Shown: one piece after another, positions 27,942 through 36,297 of the stretch
Layout: the number at the start of each line of letters is the position of its first letter
Position numbering within the stretch: position 1 is the stretch's first letter
NCBI GenBank assembly: GCA_019911965.1
Contig: JAIOJF010000004.1
Coordinates: 1-36,502, forward strand
Reading direction: 5' to 3'
Source: Paracoccaceae bacterium
GTDB lineage: Bacteria > Pseudomonadota > Alphaproteobacteria > Rhodobacterales > Rhodobacteraceae
DNA: 36,502 nt
Position numbers and translations under genes: made by a program
The notes under the pieces: generated by a model
Told to the model about the DNA's origin: nothing
What the model saw: only the letters and a program-made list of their open reading frames with translations
Database searches by the model: none

Positions 27942-29585
27942 ATGGCTCGATTTATCTTCATTACCGGAGGGGTTGTCTCGTCCCTTGGCAAGGGGTTGGC
28001 CTCGGCTGCTCTGGGGGCGCTGTTGCAGGCGCGTGGCTATTCGGTGCGCCTGCGCAAACTGGACCCCTACCTGAATGTCGATCCCGGCACCATGTCGCCG
28101 TTCGAGCATGGCGAGGTTTTCGTCACCGATGACGGTGCGGAAACCGATCTGGACCTCGGCCATTACGAACGCTTCACCGGGGTGGCGGCGCGCAGTACCG
28201 ATTCCATCTCGTCGGGGCGCATCTATTCCAACGTGCTGGAGAAGGAACGCCGCGGCGATTACCTCGGCAAGACCATCCAGGTGATTCCGCATGTCACCAA
28301 CGAGATCAAGGATTTCATCCATATCGGCGCGGACGAGACCGATTTCATGCTGTGCGAGATCGGCGGCACCGTCGGCGATATCGAGGGCCTGCCGTTTTTC
28401 GAGGCGATCCGCCAGTTCATCCAGGAACGCCCACGCGGCGAATGTATCCTGATGCACCTGACGCTGCTGCCCTATCTTGCCGCCTCGGGCGAATTGAAAA
28501 CCAAACCGACGCAGCATTCGGTCAAGGAACTGCGCTCGATCGGGCTGGCGCCGGATATCCTGCTGTGCCGGTCGGAACACCCGATCCCGGACAAGGAACG
28601 CGCCAAGCTGGCGCTGTTTTGCAATGTCCGCGCCGATTCGGTGATCGCCGCGCTGGACCTGAAATCCATCTACGAGGCCCCGCTGGCCTATCACAGGGTC
28701 GGGCTGGACCGCGCCGTGCTGGACGCCTTCGGCATCTCGTCGGCACCGCAGCCGCAACTGGCCCGCTGGGAAGACGTGGCCGACCGGGTCTATAATCCCG
28801 AGGGCGAGGTGCGGGTGGCCATCGTCGGCAAATACACCCAGCTTGAGGACGCCTATAAATCCATCGCCGAGGCGCTGACGCATGGCGGCATGCTGAACCG
28901 CGTGAAGGTCCGCGCCGAATGGATCGACAGCGAGATTTTTGAAACCGAGGATCCGGCGCCGCATCTGGAACGCTTCCACGCGATTCTGGTGCCCGGCGGT
29001 TTCGGCGAACGCGGCACCGAGGGCAAGATCAGGGCGGCGCAGTTTGCCCGCGAACGCAATGTGCCCTATTTCGGCATTTGCCTTGGCATGCAGATGGCGG
29101 TGATCGAGGCCGCGCGCAATCTGGCCGGCATTGCCGATGCCGGCAGCGAGGAATTCGATCACGAGGCCGGCGGCAAGCGCTTCACACCGGTGGTCTATCA
29201 CCTGAAGGAATGGGTCGAGGGCAACCGCACCGTGCAACGTGCCGCCACCGACGACAAGGGCGGCACGATGCGGCTGGGGGCTTATGATGCGGTCCTGACC
29301 GAGGGCAGCCAGGTGGCGGGGATCTACGGCAGCCTGTCGATCTCGGAACGCCACCGCCACCGCTACGAGGTGGATACCAAATACCGCAAGATGCTGGAGG
29401 AAAAGGGCCTGTGCTTTTCCGGCATGTCGCCCGATGGCAAGCTGCCCGAGATTGTCGAATTGCCGGGGCATCCCTGGTATATCGGCGTGCAGTTTCACCC
29501 CGAACTGAAATCCAAACCATTCCAGCCGCATCCCCTGTTCGCGGATTTCGTGCGTGCCGCGGTGGAGCAATCGCGGCTGGTCTAG
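27942..29585 (+). CDS. pyrG: CTP synthase
   Basis: A 547-residue enzyme that aminates UTP to CTP. The N-terminal synthase domain starts [20 protein letters not shown] and includes [20 protein letters not shown]. The C-terminal class I glutaminase has the nucleophile Cys in [12 protein letters not shown] and the closing [13 protein letters not shown] with the catalytic His and Glu. The length is the family norm. Single-gene unit with a clear promoter. Confidence 0.98.
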   Translation: MARFIFITGGVVSSLGKGLASAALGALLQARGYSVRLRKLDPYLNVDPGTMSPFEHGEVFVTDDGAETDLDLGHYERFTGVAARSTDSISSGRIYSNVLEKERRGDYLGKTIQVIPHVTNEIKDFIHIGADETDFMLCEIGGTVGDIEGLPFFEAIRQFIQERPRGECILMHLTLLPYLAASGELKTKPTQHSVKELRSIGLAPDILLCRSEHPIPDKERAKLALFCNVRADSVIAALDLKSIYEAPLAYHRVGLDRAVLDAFGISSAPQPQLARWEDVADRVYNPEGEVRVAIVGKYTQLEDAYKSIAEALTHGGMLNRVKVRAEWIDSEIFETEDPAPHLERFHAILVPGGFGERGTEGKIRAAQFARERNVPYFGICLGMQMAVIEAARNLAGIADAGSEEFDHEAGGKRFTPVVYHLKEWVEGNRTVQRAATDDKGGTMRLGAYDAVLTEGSQVAGIYGSLSISERHRHRYEVDTKYRKMLEEKGLCFSGMSPDGKLPEIVELPGHPWYIGVQFHPELKSKPFQPHPLFADFVRAAVEQSRLV

Positions 29586-29668
29586 CCCCCTGCCCGGCAG
29601 GTTACGCTTGCGACCCCCGGCGCGGCCCCGTACCCTCTCGCGCGAAGCGAAATGCAAAGGGAAACCTC

Positions 29669-29962
29669 ATGGCCAAGGGATACTGGGTGGCAAACGTCGA
29701 TGTGCGCGACCTTGAGCAATACAAGAAATACGTCGCCGCCAATGCCGCCGCGTTCAACAAATACGGCGCGCGGTTCCTGGTGCGCGCCGGTCGCCACGAA
29801 GTGCCCGAAGGCCGGATGAACGCGCGCATCGTGGTGATCGAGTTTCCCGATTACGAAACCGCGCTGGCCTGCTACAATTCAGCCGAATACCGCGAGGCGA
29901 TGGCGCTGCGCCTGCCCGCCGCCGATAGCAACCTGGCGATTGTCGAGGGCTGGGATGGCTGA
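29669..29962 (+). CDS. DUF1330 domain protein
   Basis: A 97-residue protein of the DUF1330 dimeric alpha-beta barrel family: AKGYWVANVDVRDLEQYKKY, AANAAAFNKYGARFLVRAG, RIVVIEFPDYETALACYNSA and YREAMALRLPAADSNLAIVE. No catalytic activity has been fixed for the family. The start MAKGYW at 29669 has AAAGGGA upstream; an open frame above it lacks similarity. It lies 83 bp after pyrG and 39 bp before the TerB-like gene, so it may head a three-gene operon. Confidence 0.9.
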   Translation: MAKGYWVANVDVRDLEQYKKYVAANAAAFNKYGARFLVRAGRHEVPEGRMNARIVVIEFPDYETALACYNSAEYREAMALRLPAADSNLAIVEGWDG

Positions 29963-30001
29963 GGCCGCACCCCTGCCCACCCCCGCCCTGTCTGGTGTAC
30001 C

Positions 30002-30442
30002 ATGCGCGCCTTTCTGAAACGCCTGATCACCCCGGAACCGGCCCCGCTGGACGAGGCCGATGCCCGCCTGGCGCTGGCCGCCTTGCTGGTCCGCCTCGCC
30101 CGCGCCGACAACGAATACGACATGGTCGAGGCCGCCGCGATCACCCGCATCCTGATGGAACGCTTCGCGCTGGATCACATGTCCGCCGAAGACCTGCGCA
30201 CCGAGGCGGAACAGATCGAGGCCGAAGCCCCCGATACCGTCCGCTTCACCCGCGCCATCAAGGCCGCAGTCGGCTATGACGACCGGCTCGGCATTGTCGA
30301 GGCGATGTGGGCGGTGGTGCTGGCTGATGGCCGGCGCGATGCCGATGAAGACGGGCTGATGCGGCTGGTGGTCAACCTGCTGGGCGTCAATGACCGCGAC
30401 TCCGCCCTGGCCCGCCAGCGGGTTGCCGCACGCATTCCATGA
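30002..30442 (+). CDS. TerB-like protein
   Basis: A 146-residue, mostly helical acidic protein. Two repeats of the TerB fold are visible: ALAALLVRLARADNEYDMVE with ITRILMERF, and IVEAMWAVVLADGRRDADED with LMRLVVNLLGV. The conserved Asp/Glu clusters after each RLARAD/VLADG motif are proposed metal sites in the family. Small stand-alone TerB proteins in alphaproteobacteria are not tied to tellurite and have no settled function. The stop overlaps the next start by 4 nt (ATGA). Confidence 0.85.
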   Translation: MRAFLKRLITPEPAPLDEADARLALAALLVRLARADNEYDMVEAAAITRILMERFALDHMSAEDLRTEAEQIEAEAPDTVRFTRAIKAAVGYDDRLGIVEAMWAVVLADGRRDADEDGLMRLVVNLLGVNDRDSALARQRVAARIP

Positions 30443-31176
30443 TCGCCAGCCTGGCCATGTATGACCGCCCGGAAACCGCCGCCGCGACGGACAGGTTCTG
30501 GGCCTTGATCCGCGACGGCCTGCGCCAGGGCGGCATTGCCGCGCCGGACCATTTGGAACGTGACGCGCCGTTCTGGCCGGTCTGGCAGGCGCATGACCTG
30601 GTGTTCAGCCAGACCTGTGGGCGGCCCTTCCGGCAGGTGCTGCACGCGCAGGTGCAACTGGTCGGCACGCCGGATTACGGGCTGAAGGATTGCCCGCCCG
30701 GCCATTACCGCAGCGCCTTCATCAGCCGCGCCCGCGATCCCCGCACCGATCTGGCGGCCTTCAGGGACGCAACGTTTGCCTTCAACGAGGTGTCATCGCA
30801 ATCGGGCTGGGCCGCGCCGCAGGTCCATGCTGCTGGCCTTGGCTTCACGTTCACCGATTGCCTTGAAACCGGCGGTCATGTCGCCTCGGCCCGCGCGGTG
30901 GCGGATGGGCGGGCGGATATCGCGGCACTGGATGCGATGACCTGGGAATTGGTCAAACGCTACGAGGATTGCGCCGGCGATCTGCGGGTGCTGGGCTGGA
31001 CCACGCCGACCCCGGGCCTGCCCTATATCACCGGTGCCGGGATGGACGTCGGCAAGGTGGCAAGCACCGTTGCAGCCGCGATTGCCGCGCTCGATCTGGC
31101 GGATAGGCGGATGCTGCGGATTGTCGGTCTGGTGGCCATCCCGGCGGCGGAGTATCTGGCCATCGCCGATCCCTGA
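30439..31176 (+). CDS. PhnD/SsuA-like phosphate- or phosphonate-binding protein, no signal peptide
   Basis: A 245-residue protein matching the PhnD/transferrin-like binding-protein fold: LAMYDRPETAAATDRFWALI, YRSAFISRARDPRTDLAAFR, AFNEVSSQSGWAAP and GRADIAALDAMTWELVKRYE. Unlike transport receptors it lacks an export signal, so it should stay in the cytoplasm. No ABC permease or ATPase gene is adjacent. It is coupled by a 4-nt overlap to the TerB-like gene. Ligand and role are unknown. Confidence 0.8.
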   Translation: MIASLAMYDRPETAAATDRFWALIRDGLRQGGIAAPDHLERDAPFWPVWQAHDLVFSQTCGRPFRQVLHAQVQLVGTPDYGLKDCPPGHYRSAFISRARDPRTDLAAFRDATFAFNEVSSQSGWAAPQVHAAGLGFTFTDCLETGGHVASARAVADGRADIAALDAMTWELVKRYEDCAGDLRVLGWTTPTPGLPYITGAGMDVGKVASTVAAAIAALDLADRRMLRIVGLVAIPAAEYLAIADP

Positions 31177-31211
31177 CGCCGGGATTCGCACATCAGATCA
31201 GGGCCTTGCCC

Positions 31212-31979
31212 TCACGCCTCATCATCGTCTTCGTCGTCGTCCTCGTCATCCCGCTTGGGCAGGTTGAACAGGCTTTCGGCATCGACCAGCGTGTTTTCCG
31301 GCTTGTCGTCATCATCGTCGCTGTCGCCGCCAAGCGTGAAGGTCTCCAGCCCCGAGATGTTCGAGGGCATCCGCACATCCGGCTCCATCTGCAGCGATTG
31401 CTCGGTCGAGACCAGCTTGCGCCGCTCCTCATCGGACATCACGCCGCCTTCCTTGGCCTTCTTGGCAGCCGCCTTGCGCACCACCTCGTCCAATTCGCCC
31501 TGCCGGCACATGCCCAAAGCCACCGGATCGACCGGCTGGATATTCGACATGTTCCAATGCGTGCGCTCGCGGATCGACTGGATCGTCGGCTTGGTGGTGC
31601 CGACCAGACGCGCGATCTGGCTGTCGGCCAGTTCGGGATGGAACTTGACCAGCCAGGCAATCGCCGACGGGCGGTCCTGGCGCTTGGACAACGGCGTATA
31701 GCGCGGCCCCTTGCGCTTCAACTCGCCATCCGCCGCCGGGTTGTATTTCAGCTTCAGCTTGTGGCCGGGATCGGCCTCGGCCTTCCTGATCTCGTCCTGG
31801 TCAAGCTGGTTGTTGGCCAGCGGATCGAACCCCTTGATACCAACCGCAACCTCGCCATCGGCGATGCCGTTCACTTCCAGTTCGTGCAGGCCGCAGAAAT
31901 CCGCGATCTGCTTGAACGATATGGTGGTATTGTCCACCAGCCAGACCGCAGTTGCTTTTGCCATCAGGGGCAGGGTCAT
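31212..31979 (-). CDS. trcR: Cell-cycle transcription factor TrcR (DUF1013)
   Basis: A 255-residue DUF1013 protein. Conserved blocks are KATAVWLVDNTTISFKQIAD, FCGLHELEVNGIADGEVAVG, RQDRPSAIAWLVKFHPELAD and SQIARLVGTTKPTIQSIRER, the last two resembling helix-turn-helix units. In Caulobacter the DUF1013 protein TrcR tracks with RNA polymerase and affects the cell cycle. The C-terminal 60 residues are strongly acidic with runs of Asp/Glu. The ATG at 31979 has a GGAGG site; a second Met five codons on is an alternative. Divergent from the RNase T2 gene (130-bp gap). Confidence 0.85.
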   Translation of the reverse strand: MTLPLMAKATAVWLVDNTTISFKQIADFCGLHELEVNGIADGEVAVGIKGFDPLANNQLDQDEIRKAEADPGHKLKLKYNPAADGELKRKGPRYTPLSKRQDRPSAIAWLVKFHPELADSQIARLVGTTKPTIQSIRERTHWNMSNIQPVDPVALGMCRQGELDEVVRKAAAKKAKEGGVMSDEERRKLVSTEQSLQMEPDVRMPSNISGLETFTLGGDSDDDDDKPENTLVDAESLFNLPKRDDEDDDEDDDEA

Positions 31980-32048
31980 GGGGTATCCTCCGATCAGACA
32001 TATCTTCCCCGTTCGGTGAAACCGGCTGCGGATATCCGCGTTTGTCCG

Positions 32049-32077
32049 TTTTCGTGGGGGAATTGACGCGGTATATA
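32049..32077 (+). promoter_or_regulatory. Possible promoter of the RNase T2 gene
   Basis: TATATA (32072-32077) is a good -10 box in an otherwise GC-rich gap. A 17-nt spacer leads back to TTTTCG (32049-32054), a weak -35 match. It predicts a start about 27 nt before the ATG at 32110. Confidence 0.35.
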
Positions 32078-32109
32078 AACCCGTGCGACAGGAATTGGAA
32101 GGGGGAAAC

Positions 32110-32748
32110 ATGATCCGGATCGCGGCCTGTATCATGCTGTTCGTGCTGGCAATCGGCCATGCCGGGGCCGGGTCGCGCCAGGCCGGACAGTTCGATTATT
32201 ACGTGCTGGCACTGGGATGGTCGCCGTCCTGGTGCGCGCTGGAAGGCGATGCGCGAAACGCCGATCAATGCGATTCCCGCCACGATTACGGCTTCACCCT
32301 GCATGGCCTCTGGCCGCAATATGAAACCGGCTGGCCATCCTTCTGTGCCACCGCCGAACGCCCGCCATCGCGCCAGATGACCCGCGAGATGACCGACATC
32401 ATGGGCTCGGGCGGCCTTGCCTGGCACCAATGGGACAAGCATGGTCGCTGCTCGGGCCTGTCGGCGGCGGAATACTACGCCCTGTCGCGCCAGGCTTACG
32501 GTGCCATCGAACGCCCGCAGGTCTTTCGCAAACTGCTGAAACCGCTGGAATTTCCCGCCACCGTGGTGGAAGAGGCCTTCCTGAAATCCAATCCCGCCCT
32601 CAGCGCCGACATGATCAGCGTCACCTGCGAACGCGGCTGGTTCAAGGAGGTGCGCATCTGCCTCAGCAAGGATTTGACGCCGCGCGCCTGCGGTGCCGAT
32701 GTCGCCCGCGATTGCCGCCAGCGGGTGATCTTCCCGCCGGTTCGCTGA
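32110..32748 (+). CDS. Secreted ribonuclease T2 family protein
   Basis: A 212-residue protein with a signal peptide (about residues 1-20, MIRIAACIMLFVLAIGHAGA). RNase T2 motifs are present: LGWSPSWC, CAS1 LHGLWPQ with catalytic H65, and CAS2 WHQWDKHGRC with K110 and H111. The usual catalytic Glu of CAS2 is Gln here (Q107). Multiple Cys suggest disulfides in the periplasm. Members cut RNA to 2',3'-cyclic nucleotides. AAGGGGG lies just before the ATG. It is 64 bp ahead of the U32 gene. Confidence 0.93.
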   Translation: MIRIAACIMLFVLAIGHAGAGSRQAGQFDYYVLALGWSPSWCALEGDARNADQCDSRHDYGFTLHGLWPQYETGWPSFCATAERPPSRQMTREMTDIMGSGGLAWHQWDKHGRCSGLSAAEYYALSRQAYGAIERPQVFRKLLKPLEFPATVVEEAFLKSNPALSADMISVTCERGWFKEVRICLSKDLTPRACGADVARDCRQRVIFPPVR

Positions 32749-32812
32749 CAAAGGCATTTGGCAGCGCCCTTGATTTGCGCTATGCCCCGGCACTTGCGAC
32801 AGGGGATGACGG

Positions 32813-34468
32813 ATGAGCCAACGACGCGCCGAATTGCTGATGCCGGCCGGCAATCTCAGGAAACTGAAGATGGCGGTGCTTTATGGTGCCGATGCGGTCT
32901 ATCTCGGCACGCCGGACATGAGCCTGCGCACCAAATCGGAATTCAGCCTGGACGAAGTGATCGAAGGGGTCGAGTTTTGCCACGCCCACGGCAAACGCGC
33001 CTATCTCACGCTGAACCTGTTCAGCCATAACCGCGACATTCCGAAACTGGCGGAATATGTCGAAACCGTCCGCAAGGTACGCCCCGACGGGCTGATCATC
33101 GCCGATCCGGGCGTGTTCCAGTTCGTCCGCGATCACGCCCCCGATCTGCCCTTGCATATCTCGACGCAAAGCAATGTCGCAAGCTGGCTGTCGGTGGATT
33201 TCTGGAAGGCGCAAGGTGCCGACATGGTGGTGCTGGCGCGTGAAGTATCCTATGACGAACTGGCGGAAATCCGGGAAAAATGCCAGGATATCAAGCTGGA
33301 AGCCTTCATTCACGGCGCCATGTGCATGACCTATTCCGGGCGCTGCCTGTTGTCCAACTTCATGGCCGAGCGCGGCTCGAACCAGGGCAATTGCGCCAAT
33401 TCCTGCCGCTGGAACTACAAGCTCAGGATGCGCCTGAAGGACGGCACCGTCGAGGCGCTTGACATCACGGACGACAATATCGGCATGTTCGAGTTTCTGC
33501 TGGAGGAAGGCTGCCGCCCCGGCGAATTGATGCCGATCGAGGAAGACGGGCGCGGCTCGTATATCCTCAATTCCCGCGATCTCTGCCTGATGCCGAAACT
33601 CGACGATTACCTGAAGATCGGCATCGACAGCCTGAAGGTCGAAGGCCGCGGCAAGTCGGAGTATTACGTGGCGGTGACGGCGCGGGCCTACCGCATGGCC
33701 ATCGACGACTGGTATGCCGATCCCGAAGGCTGGAATCCGCAGCCCTACATGGCGGAACTGGCAAGCGTGGGCAATCGCGGCTACACGCTGGCCTTCCATG
33801 ACGGACGGCTGACCAATTACGCGCATGATTACGAACACACCGCCTCGCTGGCCGCCTGGGAATATGCCGGCGTTGTCTCCGGCCTGCGCGAAGATGCCTT
33901 CCTGGTCGAGGTAAAGAACAAGCTGGAGGCCGGCGATGTGCTGGAACTGGTCTCGCCGATTGCCCGCGATACGGTTCTGCTGCGGCTCTATGCCTTCGAG
34001 AACGCCGAAACCGGCGACATGCAGGAGGTGGTTCAGGGCGGCACCCGCACCACCATCCGCATCCCCTTCTCGGCTTTCGATCACGAGGATGAGGGCGATC
34101 TGAAGGCCCGCATTCCCGCCCTGACCGTCCTGCGCAAGGAAAAGGCGCTGAGTGTCGAGCAATGGAACCGCCTGCGCCTTGACGGGCTGGTGCAGGGGCT
34201 GGAGCGGACCGGAAGCCGCAACGATGCGGCTTACGAGAAACGCCGCGACGCGCTGGCCGCGGCGATCGAGGCCGATCCCGGCCCCCGCCGCTTCCGCACC
34301 AACCGCACCGGCACCGATGGCTGCTGCGGCAAGGGCTGCAATGGCTGCCTTATGTTCTGGCAGGACGACCAGTATGCCCGTGCCCGCGAAGCCCTGTTGC
34401 TGCGCAAGCAGGGCGAGCAATTGTCACGCGCCGAGGCCCGCAGCCTGAAAGATCACGCCGCCGAATAG
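32813..34468 (+). CDS. trhP: U32 family protein, TrhP-like tRNA hydroxylation protein, with Cys-rich tail
   Basis: A 551-residue protein of the U32 family. It opens AELLMPAGNLRKLKMAVLYG and has GADAVYLGTPDMSLR. The cluster-ligand block (about residues 167-200) is GAMCMTYSGRCLLSNFMAER followed by NQGNCANSCRWNY. LKVEGRGKSEYYVAVTARAY follows. It resembles E. coli TrhP (prephenate-dependent 5-hydroxyuridine at U34) more than RlhA. It is about 100 residues longer than TrhP: an extra C-terminus holds GCCGKGCNGCLMFW (about 502-515), four closely spaced Cys. Function by homology; peptidase activity is not expected. Confidence 0.85.
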   Translation: MSQRRAELLMPAGNLRKLKMAVLYGADAVYLGTPDMSLRTKSEFSLDEVIEGVEFCHAHGKRAYLTLNLFSHNRDIPKLAEYVETVRKVRPDGLIIADPGVFQFVRDHAPDLPLHISTQSNVASWLSVDFWKAQGADMVVLAREVSYDELAEIREKCQDIKLEAFIHGAMCMTYSGRCLLSNFMAERGSNQGNCANSCRWNYKLRMRLKDGTVEALDITDDNIGMFEFLLEEGCRPGELMPIEEDGRGSYILNSRDLCLMPKLDDYLKIGIDSLKVEGRGKSEYYVAVTARAYRMAIDDWYADPEGWNPQPYMAELASVGNRGYTLAFHDGRLTNYAHDYEHTASLAAWEYAGVVSGLREDAFLVEVKNKLEAGDVLELVSPIARDTVLLRLYAFENAETGDMQEVVQGGTRTTIRIPFSAFDHEDEGDLKARIPALTVLRKEKALSVEQWNRLRLDGLVQGLERTGSRNDAAYEKRRDALAAAIEADPGPRRFRTNRTGTDGCCGKGCNGCLMFWQDDQYARAREALLLRKQGEQLSRAEARSLKDHAAE

Positions 34469-34487
34469 GGCCTGCCATACCAACAGC

Positions 34488-34513
34488 AAAAGGCCGCCCG
34501 TTTCCGGACGGCC
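34488..34513 (-). terminator. Intrinsic terminator of the cytochrome c gene
   Basis: Bases 34492-34500 and 34505-34513 form a 9-bp stem with a 4-nt loop. The one mismatch on the plus strand (34497/34508) becomes a G-U pair in minus-strand RNA, and the T tract (complement of 34488-34491) follows on that strand. It lies 26 nt past the cytochrome stop. Confidence 0.75.
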
Positions 34514-34539
34514 CTTCTATGCTGGAACCATGTTTCGCC

Positions 34540-35061
34540 TTAGTGAAGCGTCGCCAGATAGGCGATCAGGTCGGCGCGGTCGCCGTCCTTCTTCAGGCCG
34601 GAATAGCTCATCTTGGTATCCGCGATCATGGCTTTGGGCCGGGTCAGGAACGTGTTCAGGTTTTCCACCGTCCATTCGCCGCCATGGGACGACATGCCGG
34701 CGGAATAGCCAAAGCCGTCAACGCTGCCGATGGGACGACCGACAATTCCGAACATCGTCGGGCCGGTGGCATTCGCGCCCGCTTCGGTCTTGTGGCAGGC
34801 CTTGCACTTGGCGAACACCTTCTCGCCGGCGGCGGGGTCGGCAGCGGCGACAAGGGCAGCCACATCCACCGATTCTTCTTCCGCTGCTTCGTCATGGCCG
34901 GATTCGGCCTCGGCCTCGTTGCCACCCGCCGCGGCGGCATGTGTATCATGGCCGGTATCGGTGGAATAAATCCCATCGCCGATCCAGGCGAGCAGAAGAA
35001 AGACCAGCAGCGCCCCGCAAAGCGCGCCGCCAACCTTGGTGATCGTCATGGTATTGAACAT
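34540..35061 (-). CDS. cycM: Membrane-anchored cytochrome c (CycM/c552/c_y type)
   Basis: A 173-residue protein with an uncleaved N-terminal anchor (about residues 9-28, KVGGALCGALLVFLLLAWIG), a flexible acidic linker (about 35-70), and a class I cytochrome c domain. Heme binds at C86-K-A-C89-H90, with M151 (KMSYSGL) as the likely axial ligand and TGPTMFGIVGRPIGSVDG between. Such proteins carry electrons from the bc1 complex to cbb3 or aa3 oxidases in Rhodobacterales. It is a single-gene unit with its own promoter and terminator, divergent from pheA. Confidence 0.93.
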   Translation of the reverse strand: MFNTMTITKVGGALCGALLVFLLLAWIGDGIYSTDTGHDTHAAAAGGNEAEAESGHDEAAEEESVDVAALVAAADPAAGEKVFAKCKACHKTEAGANATGPTMFGIVGRPIGSVDGFGYSAGMSSHGGEWTVENLNTFLTRPKAMIADTKMSYSGLKKDGDRADLIAYLATLH

Positions 35062-35115
35062 GGCTTTCCTACCTGAGTGGGCGGAAAGACTCCGCCGGTG
35101 TTGAAAATCAGCGCC

Positions 35116-35145
35116 TTTCTAAACGCTTCCCCTTGCCGGTTGCAA
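35116..35145 (-). promoter_or_regulatory. Probable promoter of the cytochrome c gene
   Basis: On the minus strand TTGCAA (35140-35145) and TAGAAA (35116-35121) are spaced by 18 nt, predicting a start near 35109 and a leader of about 48 nt. The divergent pheA promoter must share the same 132-bp gap; no clear pair was found for it. Confidence 0.45.
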
Positions 35146-35193
35146 GGTGTAGATAGCGCGACCAATCGACCAAAGAACAGATGGCAGAACGGC

Positions 35194-36051
35194 ATGAATG
35201 CGACATCGCGGAAAATCTCGTTTCAGGGCGAACCCGGCGCCTATTCGCATCAGGCCTGTCACGAGGCGATGCCGGATTACCAGGCGATTCCCTGCGCCAC
35301 CTTCGAGGACGCGATTGACGCGCTGCGGAGCGGCGAGACCGATCTGGCGATGCTGCCGGTGGAAAACTCGACCTATGGCCGGGTGGCCGACATCCACCAC
35401 CTTTTGCCCGACAGCGGCCTGCATATCGTCGGCGAAGCCTTCGTGCGGGTGCATATCAACCTGCTGGCGGTGAAGGGCACGAAGCTGTCCGAAATCCGCT
35501 CGGCCACCAGCCATACCGTCCTTTTGGGCCAGTGCCGCGAATTCCTGCGCAAGCACGGGCTGAAGCCGGTCACCGGGGCCGACACCGCCGGATCGGCGCG
35601 CCATATCGCCGAACTGGCCGATCCTGCACGCGCCGCGCTGGCCAGCGAGCTGGCGGGCGAGATCTACGGCCTCGACGTGCTGGCCCGCCATATCGAGGAC
35701 CATGCCAACAACACTACCCGCTTCCTGATCATGTCGCGCGACAACGACATGTCGCGCCGCGCGGAAACGATGATGACCACCTTTGTCTTTCGCGTGCGCA
35801 ACATCCCGGCGGCGCTCTACAAGGCGATGGGCGGGTTCGCCACCAACAGCGTGAACATGGTGAAACTGGAAAGCTACATGGTTGGCGGCTCGTTCGCCGC
35901 CACGCAGTTTTATGCCGATATCGAGGGGCACCCGGACGATCCCAATGTCCGCCTGGCGATGGACGAACTGGCCTATTTCACCACGGATGTGAAGGTTCTG
36001 GGCGTCTACCCCGCCGATCCCTACCGCAAGGAAATCGCTGACCAGGCATGA
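35194..36051 (+). CDS. pheA: Prephenate dehydratase
   Basis: A 285-residue monofunctional enzyme converting prephenate to phenylpyruvate in phenylalanine synthesis. It has the catalytic domain (ISFQGEPGAYSHQACHEAMP, LPVENSTYGRVADIHHLLP and the signature NNTTRFLIMS near residue 172) and a C-terminal ACT regulatory domain (about 195-280). The ACT loop reads KLESYMVGGSFAATQFYADI. No chorismate mutase domain is fused. The start MNATSRKISFQG at 35194 matches the family; a longer frame into the promoter gap was rejected. It is alone in its unit. Confidence 0.95.
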   Translation: MNATSRKISFQGEPGAYSHQACHEAMPDYQAIPCATFEDAIDALRSGETDLAMLPVENSTYGRVADIHHLLPDSGLHIVGEAFVRVHINLLAVKGTKLSEIRSATSHTVLLGQCREFLRKHGLKPVTGADTAGSARHIAELADPARAALASELAGEIYGLDVLARHIEDHANNTTRFLIMSRDNDMSRRAETMMTTFVFRVRNIPAALYKAMGGFATNSVNMVKLESYMVGGSFAATQFYADIEGHPDDPNVRLAMDELAYFTTDVKVLGVYPADPYRKEIADQA

Positions 36052-36130
36052 GCGGCGGCGTGCGGCCAGAAGTGGCTGATGCAAAACATATCGGTAATTC
36101 AATGGGTTGACGGGCATCCAGCCGCCTGTT

Positions 36131-36194
36131 CGACTAATCGACTAATCGACTAATCGACTGGTCCGCTAATCGGCGAGTGGATTCATCGACTGAC
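36131..36194. repeat. Short decaying tandem repeat, unit CGACTAAT
   Basis: Three perfect 8-bp units CGACTAAT (36131-36154) are followed by CGACTGGT, CCGCTAAT and weaker copies up to about 36194. It lies in the 246-bp gap between pheA and the EamA gene. The rest of that gap shows no gene or clear signal. Confidence 0.75.
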
Positions 36195-36297
36195 CCACCT
36201 GCCCGGCCAAGGCTCATCCGGGCCAACCACGCGCTCGAAGCCAGCCTCACCCCCACAAAACAAACGCCAATACCCGGTCCAGCCGCCCTCCAGCCCC

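Noticed and set aside
27921-29657. 578-codon minus-strand open frame opposite pyrG
   Set aside because: PyrG is unambiguous on the plus strand; the antisense frame lacks motifs and covers the terminator-free 3' gap.
36131-36194. 8-bp tandem units as a CRISPR array or attachment site
   Set aside because: Units are too short, have no spacers, and no integrase or tRNA gene is adjacent.
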